Part shown: one piece after another, positions 1-8,423 of the stretch
Layout: each line of letters opens with the position of its first letter
How positions within the stretch are numbered: position 1 is the first letter of the stretch
NCBI GenBank assembly: GCA_016199545.1
Contig: JACQGN010000234.1
Location: 1-38,114 of the forward strand
DNA length: 38,114 bases
Origin: Betaproteobacteria bacterium
Lineage (GTDB): Bacteria; Pseudomonadota; Gammaproteobacteria; Burkholderiales; SG8-41
Direction: 5' to 3'
Made by a program: the position numbers and the translations under genes
The notes under the pieces: generated by a model
What the model saw: only the letters and a program-made list of their open reading frames with translations
Told to the model about the DNA's origin: nothing
The model's database searches: none

Positions 1-701
1 GAGAAGTAGTTTCGGGCGAGTTTCTCGTAGCGAGTAGCGATGCGCCGGAACTGCTTGATGCGGTTGAAGACACGTTCCACCAGATTGCGGTCTTTATACA
101 GGTGACGATCATAGCTTCTTTGCTCCTTGCGATGCGCCATCGGCGGGATCACCGCCGCAGCGCCCTGGGCGGCGATGCGCGCGATGAACGCATCGGCGTC
201 GTACGCCTTGTCGGCAACCACCGCCTGAGTGGGCAAGCCCTCGATCAAGGCCTCGGCCTGTTTGATATCGGCGGCCTCGCCCCCGGTCAAGAAGCAGCGC
301 AGCGGGTTGCCCAGGGCATCGACCGTGGCATGGATCTTGGTGCTCAGTCCTCCGCGCGAGCGCCTGCGTGCCCGTTTTTTTTGGGCACCGGCGGCATGCT
401 GGTGGGCACGCACAACACTGCTATCAATGAAAAGCGCCGCCAAGTCCGGATCATCACTGACAGCCTTGATCAGTCGTTGCCAGACGCCGGTCTTGCCCCA
501 GCGCGAAAACCGCGTATACGTGTTGTGCCAGTTGCCCAACGGCGGCGGCAGATCGCGCCACGGCGCGCCGGTGCGTGCAATCCAGAGCACCGCTTCCAGA
601 AACAGCCGGTTGTCCTTGGCCGTGGCCCCTGGATCGCTCGCCTTACCCAGCAACAAATGCTCAATACGCTCCCACTGGTCATTGCGCAGCATCTTTCGCA
701 T
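1..701 (-). CDS. IS5-family DDE transposase (3' end outside window)
   Basis: This enzyme cuts and pastes the insertion sequence. The frame opens at an ATG at 701 and stays open for 233 codons to the window edge, with no stop seen. The N-terminus carries the IS5 helix-turn-helix domain (LFLEAVLWIARTGAPWRDLP around residues 33-52). The catalytic triad is visible: D93 in FIDSSVVRAH, D164 in VVADKAYD, and E209 in NLVERVFNRIKQFRRIATRY. A run of eight A bases (375-382) encodes QKK at residues 107-109. IS427-type relatives often need a frameshift at such a run, but here the frame continues through it, so one polypeptide is expected. The copy appears intact as far as it can be read. Confidence 0.9.
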   Translation of the reverse strand, partial: MRKMLRNDQWERIEHLLLGKASDPGATAKDNRLFLEAVLWIARTGAPWRDLPPPLGNWHNTYTRFSRWGKTGVWQRLIKAVSDDPDLAALFIDSSVVRAHQHAAGAQKKRARRRSRGGLSTKIHATVDALGNPLRCFLTGGEAADIKQAEALIEGLPTQAVVADKAYDADAFIARIAAQGAAAVIPPMAHRKEQRSYDRHLYKDRNLVERVFNRIKQFRRIATRYEKLARNYF

Positions 702-765
702 CGATCTCGGCCTCCTGGGAAAAACCAGACGGTACCAAAATCGACCGAATGTGTACAGGCCCTAG
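1..765 (-). mobile_element. IS5-family insertion sequence, truncated by window edge
   Basis: The transposase gene fills most of this segment and its 5' flank ends near 757-765. There, read leftward, the sequence changes from CTGCTAG to GGGCCTGTACACATTC. GGGCCTGTAC would be the terminal inverted repeat. The CTAG beside it matches the YTAR-type target duplication of IS5 relatives. The other end lies outside the window, so the repeat cannot be paired and the exact boundary is an inference. Confidence 0.75.
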
Positions 766-1711
766 CAGCTTGATACAAAAGCCGTCGTCGCCCCCGGGAG
801 TGCGGGGGTCTGGAAAGATTCGTTTTGACGAATTAACATTGCTTGGAATTCCAACCCGGGCCGAAATGATGGTTAGCTCTTTGCATCAAGCTGTAGTTTT
901 GCATGTACATCTAACGGCTGGTATTGGTTCCACGTGCTGGAACCCAGGCCCAGCCGGAGCTTTCTGTGCGAGGCGCCTGGGCTCTGCATACAGGTAAATT
1001 AAGCCAGAGGTCGCTCTGCAGTAACGGCCGCGCCACACAATGCTTCTGCGAATTCGTTCAAGCTAACCATGCGAACCATCACGCGCGCCTTCTCAGTCTT
1101 TAATTGCTTCTCCGACTCAAGCCCAAAGTTGTCTCTGCAGGAGATTTCGAAAGACCTGAGACTGGCCAAGTCGACTACCTTCCGACTCGTAGCAATACGC
1201 GGTCTCACATGGAGGCAGTGTTCCTGGAATCAGCGCCCTTTCGGTACCGCTGTTCAGCTCGGATGATATTTCGCGTTACAGTCTGAGCATCGTGATGCCA
1301 ACCGTCCGAGCGCAAGGTCGTTATCGCGCCACTGCTTAAATCGTTACGTAGGGCGGGGCAGAAGGTGTCGACGGGCCTCGGCGCAAGCGCGATGAGCAGC
1401 GCTCTTGAAGGCTCGGAGTAAAGCACTGTGCTCCGCATTTATTCCATCACGGTCGCATGAACGCGATCCTCGCTGCAGGCTGCAACCTGACTTGGTGACG
1501 CGGCCGACCACGCATGAAGACGGCACGCTGCTGTGGTCCGTGCGGGATAGTCTCGGCGGAGTGTAGTGCCAGCGCGCTGATGAGTCGCCGCCAAGCCGGC
1601 ACCGTGATTTCGGGAGTTCGGCGCTTCCAGGGTCAGCGCCGTCGTTCTCTCAGTCGGCTGGCACAAACAGCCGCACCGGCCGGGTGCCGAGAACACCCGG
1701 TCTCTCCAGAT
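766..1711. other. Gene-poor relic zone between IS5 element and first Bug gene
   Basis: About 950 bases hold no complete gene. The only recognisable piece is the start of an IclR regulator (separate entry). Around 1495-1567 a short plus-strand frame reads VTRPTTHEDGTLLWSVRDSL and then stops. It looks protein-like but I cannot place it in a family. An imperfect inverted repeat (CAGCTTGATACAAAA at 766-780, TTGCATCAAGCTG at 881-893) lies beside the IS end. The zone reads as decayed coding DNA. Confidence 0.5.
1069..1266 (+). pseudogene. IclR-family regulator, N-terminal remnant
   Basis: The first 40 or so residues match the IclR winged-helix DNA-binding domain: RAFSVFNCFSDSSPKLSLQE is followed by ISKDLRLAKSTTFRLV, which is helix-turn-helix 2 and the recognition helix. 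After about residue 41 the similarity ends and the frame stops at 1266. An intact IclR protein is about 250 residues with an effector-binding domain, and none is present. IclR proteins commonly control aromatic- and organic-acid catabolic genes, so this may once have regulated the neighbouring region. It faces the adjacent Bug gene. Confidence 0.65.
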
Positions 1712-2668
1712 CTAATCGACCTTAAGCCCCGCGGTCTTCGCCACTTTGCCCCAGCGTACGTACTCGCTCTTGATGAACTCCGCGAATTCCGCGGATGACG
1801 CCGGCGCGGGGGTGAGCCCGGCGGCGTCCAAGCGCTTCCTGACATCAGGCTGCTCCATCGCGCGAATGACTTCGGCGCCGATTCTGCTGACGATCTGCTT
1901 CGGCGTCTGCGCAGGCAGGACAACGCCGTACCATCCCGTCACTTCGAGGTCGGGATAACCCGCTTCGGCCGACGTGGGAACGTCAGGATAGGCCGGCACG
2001 CGCGTCGAACCCGTGACCACAAGCGCCCTCAACCTGCCGCTTTGCACGTGGCCCATCGGTCCGGCGGGCGCCGCGAACAGCATGCCGATATTGCCGCCGA
2101 GGAGATCGAGCAGCGCAGGCGAGGCGCCTTTGTACGGGACGTGCAGCACCTCGCTGCCGGTGACTATCTTAAACAGGAAGACGGCGAGTTGCGCGGCAGA
2201 CGACGAGGACCCAAAGGCCAGCTCGTTCGGATTCTTTTTAGCGAGCGCTGTCAGATCCTTGACCGTCTTTACCGGCAGCGACGGGTGTACGACGAGTACA
2301 TACGGCTGCGCGGTGCCGCGCGCAGCCGCAGCAAAATCCTTCAACGGATCGTAGCCGACGTTGCGGTAGAGGTGAGGATTGATCGCCAGCGTGCCAATAA
2401 AACCCAGGATGATGGTGTGTCCGTCTGCGGGTGCCTGGGCTCCAAGCGCCGTTCCGATGCTGCCTTGCGCCCCCGGTCGGTTGTCGACGACCATCTGCTG
2501 GCCCAGCGCATCGCTGAGCTTAGGCTGGATGCTACGTGCGAACGTATCGGTCCCGCCCCCAGGCGTGAACGGCACGATGAAGCGGATCGGCTTCGATGGG
2601 AATTGCTGCGCATGGGCTGAGGCGAACATACAGCCCAGCGCGACCACTGCTGCCAGCGTGCGTTTCAT
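1712..2668 (-). CDS. Bug (TctC-type) tripartite tricarboxylate transporter receptor
   Basis: This is a periplasmic solute receptor of 318 residues, the normal length for the family. The first 20 residues are a Sec signal peptide ending ASAHA before QQFPSKPIRF. Family landmarks follow: PGGGTDTFAR (about 37-46), VVDNRPGAQGSIGT (about 60-73), VVHPSLPVKTVKDL in the hinge region, VLHVPYKGASPALLDLLGG, and a C-terminal RWGKVAKTAGLKV. Bug proteins bind carboxylates such as citrate, malonate or aromatic acids between two lobes. The ligand here cannot be read from sequence. A strong ribosome site (GAGGAGG) precedes the ATG. It lies downstream of a PrpD-type pseudogene in the same direction, the receptor/PrpD pairing repeated later in the window. 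Confidence 0.93.
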   Translation of the reverse strand: MKRTLAAVVALGCMFASAHAQQFPSKPIRFIVPFTPGGGTDTFARSIQPKLSDALGQQMVVDNRPGAQGSIGTALGAQAPADGHTIILGFIGTLAINPHLYRNVGYDPLKDFAAAARGTAQPYVLVVHPSLPVKTVKDLTALAKKNPNELAFGSSSSAAQLAVFLFKIVTGSEVLHVPYKGASPALLDLLGGNIGMLFAAPAGPMGHVQSGRLRALVVTGSTRVPAYPDVPTSAEAGYPDLEVTGWYGVVLPAQTPKQIVSRIGAEVIRAMEQPDVRKRLDAAGLTPAPASSAEFAEFIKSEYVRWGKVAKTAGLKVD

Positions 2669-2820
2669 ATTGCCTCCTCGTTTGAATATGTTATCTGGTC
2701 ACCGCTGGGGTATGCCAATGACGCTCGGCGCGACTCTGCAGCCGCCAGTGGGTACAGCATAAACGGCGAATTCTGGCGAGTCAATGCCGGCCACTGACCC
2801 GCTTGTTCCGGTTGGGCATT

Positions 2821-3622
2821 TCATGGTGTCTGGGAGTCGCATGCGTCGATCAACTCGCGAAGCGTATGGCTGCGTAAGTCGAGTGCGCACTCGATTATGC
2901 GTTCCTGAGCGTCCGCGCCAAGCACACCTGCACTGAGGCGCCGAAATTTGGCGGCGATGTCTTCGTCCGTCATCGGATTGCGCGGATCGCCTTTTGGAAA
3001 ATCGATTTGTTTCTCGCATCGGGAGCCGTCGGAAGTGACTACCGTTATGCGCGCGGGCCTGCGCGCCGGAAAACCACCATCGAGGGCCGGATCGTGAACG
3101 CACCTCACCTTTGCGAGCATGGCCTTCACGTCGGGCGCTGTCCATCGCGGCTCGTCGAGCTGGCGCAGCGTGTATTCGCCGTCGACGAGCGAGACAGCCA
3201 CGCAATACGGGAGGCTGTGGTCTGCCGTCTCGCGCGCGTCGATGTCGTAGCGCGATTTGCCGCCCATGCCGTGCACCATGTCCTCAAGGAGCCAGCCGAA
3301 TCCGGCAACCGTCACTTCCGCGATGCGCTCGGGGACCAGGTCGCGCTCGTGGCGCAGCGCGAGGGTTGCGTCGATCGCACTGTGGATGATGTACGCGGCC
3401 GGGTATTGCTTCAGGCATGTGCGCGGCAGGCACCAGCTATCCACTGGCGCGGTCAGCACATCCCAATCGCACTCGCCGAGCATCAATGCAGACATCCCGC
3501 GTTTTCCTTCGAAAATCTCCAGCGGGCTCGCATTCGCGCGCGCCACGGCACAGCGTCTCGGCGAGGCGTTCGGCCACCGTAGGTTCGCGGCGCGCCGCGT
3601 CAGCGGAATCAGGCATACTCAC
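2821..3622 (-). pseudogene. MmgE/PrpD-family protein, large internal deletion and frameshift
   Basis: Two pieces of one gene are visible in different frames. An ATG at 3622 opens a typical family N-terminus (TVAERLAETLCR, about 26 residues). Then, near 3545, the sequence jumps into the C-terminal half in another frame: PLEIFEGKRG, then a PrpD-like RETADHSLPYCVAVSLVDGE and NPMTDEDIAAKFRRLS. A complete protein is about 450 residues, so roughly 180 residues of the helical catalytic domain are gone. A GTG at 3546 could start a 241-residue protein, but it would lack the active site. The tail resembles true 2-methylcitrate dehydratase (PrpD) more than MmgE. Confidence 0.8.
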
Positions 3623-3660
3623 GCTGTATTCCAGTCTGCAGCTGCAAAAGAGGAAAGCAC

Positions 3661-4428
3661 ATGCGACTCAAAGGCAAAACGGCTCTCATCGCCGGCGCTG
3701 CACGCAACATCGGGAAGGCCACTGCGCTCACGTTCGCACGTGAAGGCGCCAACCTCGTGCTCGTGGCAAAAAGCAGCCGCGACGAGCTGAACGCGGTCGC
3801 GGAGGAATGCAAGTCTCTGGGAGTGCAGGCGCTGCCTCTGCTCGCGGACGTCGGCTTGCCGCAGGAAGTCGAGCGCATTGTACAGGCGGGGCTCGAGCGT
3901 TTCGGCTACATCGACACGCTGGTGAGCGTCGCCGCCATTCGCCCGCACAAGCCGTTCTGGGAGATCAGCATCGATGAGTGGCATCGGGTCTTCGAGGTGA
4001 ACCTGCACTCGACATTCTATCTAGCGAAAGCGCTCGCTCCGACGATGATGAAAAGCGGCAAGGGTGGAAGCGTCGTCGCCCTCGGCGGCATGGCTTCGCT
4101 GACGGGTCAGCCGATCCGCGCGCACGTGGTCGCCTCCAAAACGGGGCTGTACGGGCTCATCAAGTCGCTTGCGCTGGAGCTCGGTCCGTACAACGTGCGC
4201 GCCAACCTGATCGCCGTCGGCTTCATCGACACCAAGCGCTTGAATCCGGAGTGGTACGCTTCCGAACAGAACAACATCCCCTACAACGCCGCGGACATGG
4301 AGGCGACGCCGCTGCGGCGCGCAGGCACGCCGCAGGAGGTCGCCAATGTCGCGCTGCTCCTTGCGTCCGACCAGTCCTCCTTCGTCACAGGCGACCGCAT
4401 CGTCTGCGCCGGCGGACGATACATGTAG
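3661..4428 (+). CDS. SDR-fold protein with altered catalytic residues
   Basis: This is a 255-residue protein with the short-chain dehydrogenase/reductase Rossmann fold. The nucleotide-binding glycine motif is AGAARNIG (11-18), the NAG region is degenerate (VSVAAIR), and N114 is present in VNLHS. Lys160 of the active site is present in VASK. The catalytic Tyr four residues before it is Val156 (AHVVASK), and the usual Ser is Gly143 (ALGGMAS). Binding of NAD(P) is plausible, but classical carbonyl/alcohol chemistry is doubtful. The C-terminal RAGTPQEVANVALLLASDQS and FVTGDRIVCAGG are normal. The ATG at 3661 follows AGAGGAAA. It is transcribed away from the PrpD-type pseudogene and towards the next SDR. 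Confidence 0.85.
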   Translation: MRLKGKTALIAGAARNIGKATALTFAREGANLVLVAKSSRDELNAVAEECKSLGVQALPLLADVGLPQEVERIVQAGLERFGYIDTLVSVAAIRPHKPFWEISIDEWHRVFEVNLHSTFYLAKALAPTMMKSGKGGSVVALGGMASLTGQPIRAHVVASKTGLYGLIKSLALELGPYNVRANLIAVGFIDTKRLNPEWYASEQNNIPYNAADMEATPLRRAGTPQEVANVALLLASDQSSFVTGDRIVCAGGRYM

Positions 4429-4473
4429 GCGGGCGTCCCACCTACGTTCGGACGTCGTACCCCGGCAGTCATT

Positions 4474-5222
4474 CTAAAAAGCGAAGCGGCTCAAGCCGCC
4501 GTCGACCGGAATCACCGTCCCGGTGATGTAGCTCGCGCGGGGTGAGGCGAGAAATATCGCGAGGTCGGCGAGCTCGTCGGGATCGCCGAAGCGGCCGATC
4601 GGCACCTCCTGCGTGAATGCGCGCCGCTTCTCCTCGGTCGGATACATCCGCAGCATCTGCTCGCTCGTGAGCCGCCCCGGCTGTATGCAGTTCACGGTGA
4701 CGCCGCTTTTTGCAACCTCGCGCGAGAGCCCTTTGCTCCACGCATGAACCGCGGCCTTGGACGGATTCGCCGCATTGATGTTGTAGGGCTCGGAGGTGCC
4801 GGTGAGACTGATGACGCGGCCCCATCCGTGCGCGACCATACCCGCCACCACGGCGTGCGTCAGGGCGCGCAGACGAAAGAAGTTGAGCGTCATGGCTTCT
4901 GTCCAGAGCTCCGGCGGCGCGTCGAAGGTCGTGGGGCGGCTGCCGCCTGCTGCATTGACGAGGATGTCGACGCGCCCGAGATGCTCGCGGGTGCTCTGCG
5001 CGAGCTTGGCCGGCGTCTCTTGGTCGTAGAGATCCGCCGCGATGACGACCGGCTCGATAAAGCCCGCTGCCGTGATTTCCTGCGCCAGCTCACGCAGCAG
5101 CGGCGCGCGGTGATCGCAACGCGCGCGCCTTCGCGCGCGAGCCCGATGGCGATCGCGCGGCCGAGGCCGATGCTGCTTGCGCCAGTCACCAGCGCGGTTT
5201 TGCCTTTGAGCTGCAGGTCCAT
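4474..5222 (-). pseudogene. SDR-family oxidoreductase, single-base frameshift
   Basis: The gene starts at ATG 5222 with MDLQLKGKTALVTGASS and a glycine-rich NAD(P) site (TGASSIGLG), and reads well to VAITARR. Near 5110-5120 the frame breaks. The continuation, LLRELAQEITAAGF then LVNAAGG, SKAAVHAWSKG and ITGTVIPVDGG, is one frame away and ends at 4474. The 749-base span is one base short of 250 codons, so a single lost base explains it. The catalytic Tyr position reads NPSKAAVH, with Pro where Tyr is expected, so the active site is also unusual. It lies 31 bases after the last SDH-like subunit gene and probably belongs to that operon. Confidence 0.8.
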
Positions 5223-5253
5223 GGCGGGAAGCGCTCCTGAATGGCGTAGGCGT

Positions 5254-5559
5254 CTATCGAGCCACAACGATCATGGCACCGAACGCGATGACGAGTGCGC
5301 ACCAGATCCACGCGAGCGCTTTGACGAGGCCAATGCGCTCGCGCTTGGCCGAAATGCGCCGCAGACCGGTATAGCCGTGCGCGAGGATGACCGCGAGGAG
5401 CACTGCGTTCAGGCCGCGGGCAGAAGCGACGCCGGGGGCCCAGAGGTGAAGTGCGACGAGCGGTCCCAGCAGCACGCCGGACGCGCGCTGCAGGATCCAC
5501 ATCCACAGCGGCGTAACGCTAAATTCGTGCCCGAAAACGGTTCGGCTAGACGCCAGCAT
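5254..5559 (-). CDS. SDH/FRD-like membrane anchor subunit 2 (SdhD-like)
   Basis: This 101-residue protein has three predicted membrane helices (about 24-42, 50-66 and 80-99). The QRASG motif at 24-28 parallels the HR-SG motif of succinate dehydrogenase anchors. H38 and H61 (HGYTGLR) are the candidate haem or quinone-site histidines. Anchors of this type hold the catalytic head on the membrane and pass electrons to quinone. It overlaps the preceding anchor gene by 14 bases, which indicates translational coupling. It was recognised by context and motif pattern rather than strong sequence identity. Confidence 0.75.
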   Translation of the reverse strand: MLASSRTVFGHEFSVTPLWMWILQRASGVLLGPLVALHLWAPGVASARGLNAVLLAVILAHGYTGLRRISAKRERIGLVKALAWIWCALVIAFGAMIVVAR

Positions 5560-5926
5560 AGCGAAGCACCTCCCTCAGGCCGAAGAGCGCGCTGATTGCG
5601 ACGATCGCCCACAAGGATATCCTGTAATCGACGCGCATGCCGAGCTCCGAGAGCAGGAGCTTCAACCCGTACAACGTGTGAAAAACGATGCTGAAGTAGA
5701 GCGCCGCATGTATCCAGTGCTGCGACTGCACCGCGGGCAGCCACGGCGCGCCGGCTTTCACTGACGCGAGCGCCGGGACGTGGAGCACGGCCTGCGCGAT
5801 CACGTGCACCAGTACGAAGACAACGATCACGGTGCCGCTCACCCTGTGCAGCCACCGCGCGATATCGCCGTGCAGCAGGCCTTCGGACTGACGCGTCGTG
5901 TTGCGGGGAAGTGTCGCCGCGCTCAT
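5546..5926 (-). CDS. SDH/FRD-like cytochrome b membrane anchor subunit 1 (SdhC-like)
   Basis: This 126-residue protein has three membrane helices (about 29-50, 69-92 and 103-122). It carries the SdhC signature WLHRVSG (25-31). H83 in FHTLYGLKLLLSELG lines up with the haem-ligand histidine of E. coli SdhC (in YHVVVGIRH). The start codon overlaps the stop of the iron-sulfur subunit gene (ATGA), and the 3' end overlaps the next anchor gene. The two anchors, the Fe-S subunit and the flavoprotein make a full four-subunit membrane complex. Confidence 0.8.
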   Translation of the reverse strand: MSAATLPRNTTRQSEGLLHGDIARWLHRVSGTVIVVFVLVHVIAQAVLHVPALASVKAGAPWLPAVQSQHWIHAALYFSIVFHTLYGLKLLLSELGMRVDYRISLWAIVAISALFGLREVLRYAGV

Positions 5927-6627
5927 GCTTCTTTACCTCGACCGAAGAAGAGCTCCCTGCGAAAGTCGCGGATCGCCTGTGCGGGGCTGAGATCGGCGGG
6001 GCAGACCTGCGTGCAGACGTCGCAGTTGAAACATTCGAGCATCCCGCCCTGCAGCGCCTGATCGAGGCGGTCTCGCCGGTCGGCCGGATGCTCAGCCATG
6101 TGGCGGAGCTTCAGCATGAACGCGGGACCGTCGAAAGGACGCTCCTCGACGGCGGGACAGGCGGAGACGCAGACCATGCAGAGAAGGCACGAATCCATGT
6201 GGCAGAGCTTGGCCGCGAGATCGGGCGCGATCAGCTCGGGTTGACCGGGGTGGGCGTTGTTGCGCAGCGGCGCGAGCTCGAACGACGCGAGGCGACTTTC
6301 GATTTCGGTGCGGTCGACCACGAGGTCGCGCAGCGCCGGGAAGGGCTTCAGCGGCTCGATGCGCATCTGCGCCTTGCAGCGCTCCTGGCACGCGAGCACG
6401 GGACGGCCATTCACACGCACGGCGCAGGTGCCGCATCTGCCGACGCGACAGGCGAACTGATAGGCGAGATCGCCCGCCTGGTTCTCGTATATCGAGCGCA
6501 CGACGTCCAGCACGCTCATGTTCGCGAGCCCGCTCACCTCGAAGCTTTCGAAGCGGGGCTCGGCGTCCTGCGAGGGATCGAAGCGCTGGATCTCTGCGGT
6601 GACGGTAATCGACGCGACGGTGCTCAT
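5923..6627 (-). CDS. SDH/FRD-like iron-sulfur subunit with an extra cluster cysteine
   Basis: This 234-residue electron-transfer subunit carries a plant-type [2Fe-2S] site (C60, C65, C68, C80). A bacterial ferredoxin-like domain follows, with C147, C150, C153 and C157 in CHMDSCLLCMVCVSACP, then C199, C205 and C209 in ECFNCDVCTQVCP. In E. coli SdhB/FrdB the third cluster is [3Fe-4S], with a non-cysteine (Val or Ile) three residues after the first cysteine of the last motif. Here that position is C202. In E. coli FrdB, engineering Val207 to Cys gives a [4Fe-4S] cluster, so this subunit may naturally carry 2Fe, 4Fe and 4Fe clusters. It lies 15 bases after the flavoprotein gene with a strong AGGAGG site. 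Confidence 0.9.
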   Translation of the reverse strand: MSTVASITVTAEIQRFDPSQDAEPRFESFEVSGLANMSVLDVVRSIYENQAGDLAYQFACRVGRCGTCAVRVNGRPVLACQERCKAQMRIEPLKPFPALRDLVVDRTEIESRLASFELAPLRNNAHPGQPELIAPDLAAKLCHMDSCLLCMVCVSACPAVEERPFDGPAFMLKLRHMAEHPADRRDRLDQALQGGMLECFNCDVCTQVCPADLSPAQAIRDFRRELFFGRGKEA

Positions 6628-6642
6628 TGCGGGTCCTTCCTC

Positions 6643-8409
6643 CTAACTCGCCGCTGCAACGCGTGCAGCTTCGGCCGTGGCGGGCGTTGCCGAACCGGCA
6701 ACCGCATGCTTCTCGACCAGCACGCGGCCGCTCTCGCGCCGCACCCAAAGGTTCGCCGTCCAATCCGGATCGGTTTCGGGAAAATCGGTGCGGTAGAAGG
6801 CGCCCCGGGTCTCCTTGCGCTCGATCGACGTCGCCGCCATCGCCTGCGCGAGATCGAGCAGGTTCGCGAGCTCAAGCGATTCCATCCACTCGCGGTTGAG
6901 AACGCGCGACTTGTTCGTTACCTTGAGGCGCGGCATCACGTTCTCGCGCAGATCCGTGAATGCCCGCAGCGACTCTTCGAGTCTGTTCGCGGTGCGAACC
7001 AGCCCGACGTGGTCCCACATGAGCTTCTGGACGCGCCGTTTCACCTCTGTCGGACGTACCCCGTCTGCCCGCTGCATCGGTGCAGTGAGCTCCGCCACGC
7101 GTGCCCGCGCCTGCTCGAGCCCGGCGTCTCCCGGCGCGCGCGCGGCTTTCGCGTCGTCTGCTGCGGCCATGCCGGCGCGGCGCCCGAATACCTGGATATC
7201 GGGCATCGAGCTTCCGCCCAGGCGGTTCGCGCCGTGGACGCCGCCCGCGGCTTCGCCGGCGGCGAGCAGACCCGGCACGCACGTGCGGCACCAGCGATCG
7301 ATGCGAACGCCGCCGAGCGTGTAGAGGGCGCTGGGCATCACCTGTATCGGCGCCTGCAGCCGCGCCTGCGGCTCGCCGTAGTTCTCGAGAAGGCGCTTGA
7401 CGTAGATCGGCCGCTCCCTGAGGAAGGCGTCGAACACCGCCGGGTCGGGCACCATATAAACGCCGCCCTCGGGCGTGCCGCGGCCCTCGAGAATTTCGAG
7501 CATGATCGCGCGCGCGAGAACGTCACGCGTGCTGCCCTCTTTGCGAAGCGGATCGTGCTTCAGCACGAAGCGCTCGCCTTTGACATTCAGGAGCTGCGCG
7601 GCCTCGGCATTCGGGTCGAAGTGCCGGGGCCCGTAGTGCGCGGGCTCGGTGAGCGTGTAGCCGCGCGCGCCCTGCGGATAGACGAACGAGATCGGGATGA
7701 ACTGCATGAACTCGACATCCACCAGCTCGGCGCCGGCGCGAAGCGCGATCGCGATGCCGTCGCCCGTATTGATCGTGGGGCCCGAGCTCGTCTCGTAGAG
7801 CTGCGACGTGCCGCCGGTCGCGATGATCACGGTCGGCGCCGAGAAAAAGCGCCAGACCCCCTTGGACAGGTCGATCACCAGACCGCCTGCGACGCATCCG
7901 CCGCCGTCGCGGATGACGTCGGTCAGCATGTGGAAGTCGCAGATGCGGATGCCGCGTTTGTGCATCTGATGCAGCATCACTTCGGTGATTCCGATGCCTT
8001 CATCGATCGAGCCGAGGGTCCTCACGTATGTACCGCCGCCGGTCATCGACATGTAGTACTTGTCGGCCTCGGTGCGGTCCCAGGCGAGGCCGTATTCCTC
8101 GAGGTCGTACGCGCGCGCGAGCGCTTCATCGACCAGGATGCGCGTGAGCTCGTGGTTGTTGATCCCGACGCCCGAATCGATCGTGTCCCTGAAAAACGCG
8201 TCGTTGCCGTCCGCCGGGTTGAGACCGCTCACCACGTTGTAACGGCCGCCGGACATGCGCGTGTGGTTCGCGCGGCGCGGGCCTTTCGCGAGCAGCACGA
8301 CGTTCGCGCCCGCGTCATGCGCCGCGATTGCGGCGCGCATGCCGGCCGCGCCGCTGCCCGCGACAACGACGTCGGCGTGCTCGAGGAAGATGTCGGATGC
8401 TGTCGCCAC
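6643..8409 (-). CDS. SDH/FRD-family flavoprotein subunit with altered substrate site
   Basis: This is a 588-residue FAD subunit. I chose GTG 8409: it follows GAGGA at good spacing and puts the FAD-binding GSGAAG at 18-23. An upstream ATG at 8469 would add 20 basic, low-complexity residues inside the preceding gene. H49 (RANHT) matches the covalent-FAD histidine, T254-E255, R295 (STRDVLARA) and R396 (HGANRLGG) match the E. coli FrdA residues T244/E245, R287 and R390. The two carboxylate-binding histidines are missing: H232 is Ile238 (QFIPIS) and H355 is Leu362 (SALYTLGG). Hydride and proton transfer chemistry may remain, but the substrate is probably not succinate or fumarate. Confidence 0.88.
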   Translation of the reverse strand: MATASDIFLEHADVVVAGSGAAGMRAAIAAHDAGANVVLLAKGPRRANHTRMSGGRYNVVSGLNPADGNDAFFRDTIDSGVGINNHELTRILVDEALARAYDLEEYGLAWDRTEADKYYMSMTGGGTYVRTLGSIDEGIGITEVMLHQMHKRGIRICDFHMLTDVIRDGGGCVAGGLVIDLSKGVWRFFSAPTVIIATGGTSQLYETSSGPTINTGDGIAIALRAGAELVDVEFMQFIPISFVYPQGARGYTLTEPAHYGPRHFDPNAEAAQLLNVKGERFVLKHDPLRKEGSTRDVLARAIMLEILEGRGTPEGGVYMVPDPAVFDAFLRERPIYVKRLLENYGEPQARLQAPIQVMPSALYTLGGVRIDRWCRTCVPGLLAAGEAAGGVHGANRLGGSSMPDIQVFGRRAGMAAADDAKAARAPGDAGLEQARARVAELTAPMQRADGVRPTEVKRRVQKLMWDHVGLVRTANRLEESLRAFTDLRENVMPRLKVTNKSRVLNREWMESLELANLLDLAQAMAATSIERKETRGAFYRTDFPETDPDWTANLWVRRESGRVLVEKHAVAGSATPATAEAARVAAAS

Positions 8410-8423
8410 GCTGCTCGTCCTCG

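Noticed and set aside
375-382. Programmed frameshift at the A run in the IS5 transposase
   Set aside because: The frame is continuous through the run and in phase from 701 to the window edge.
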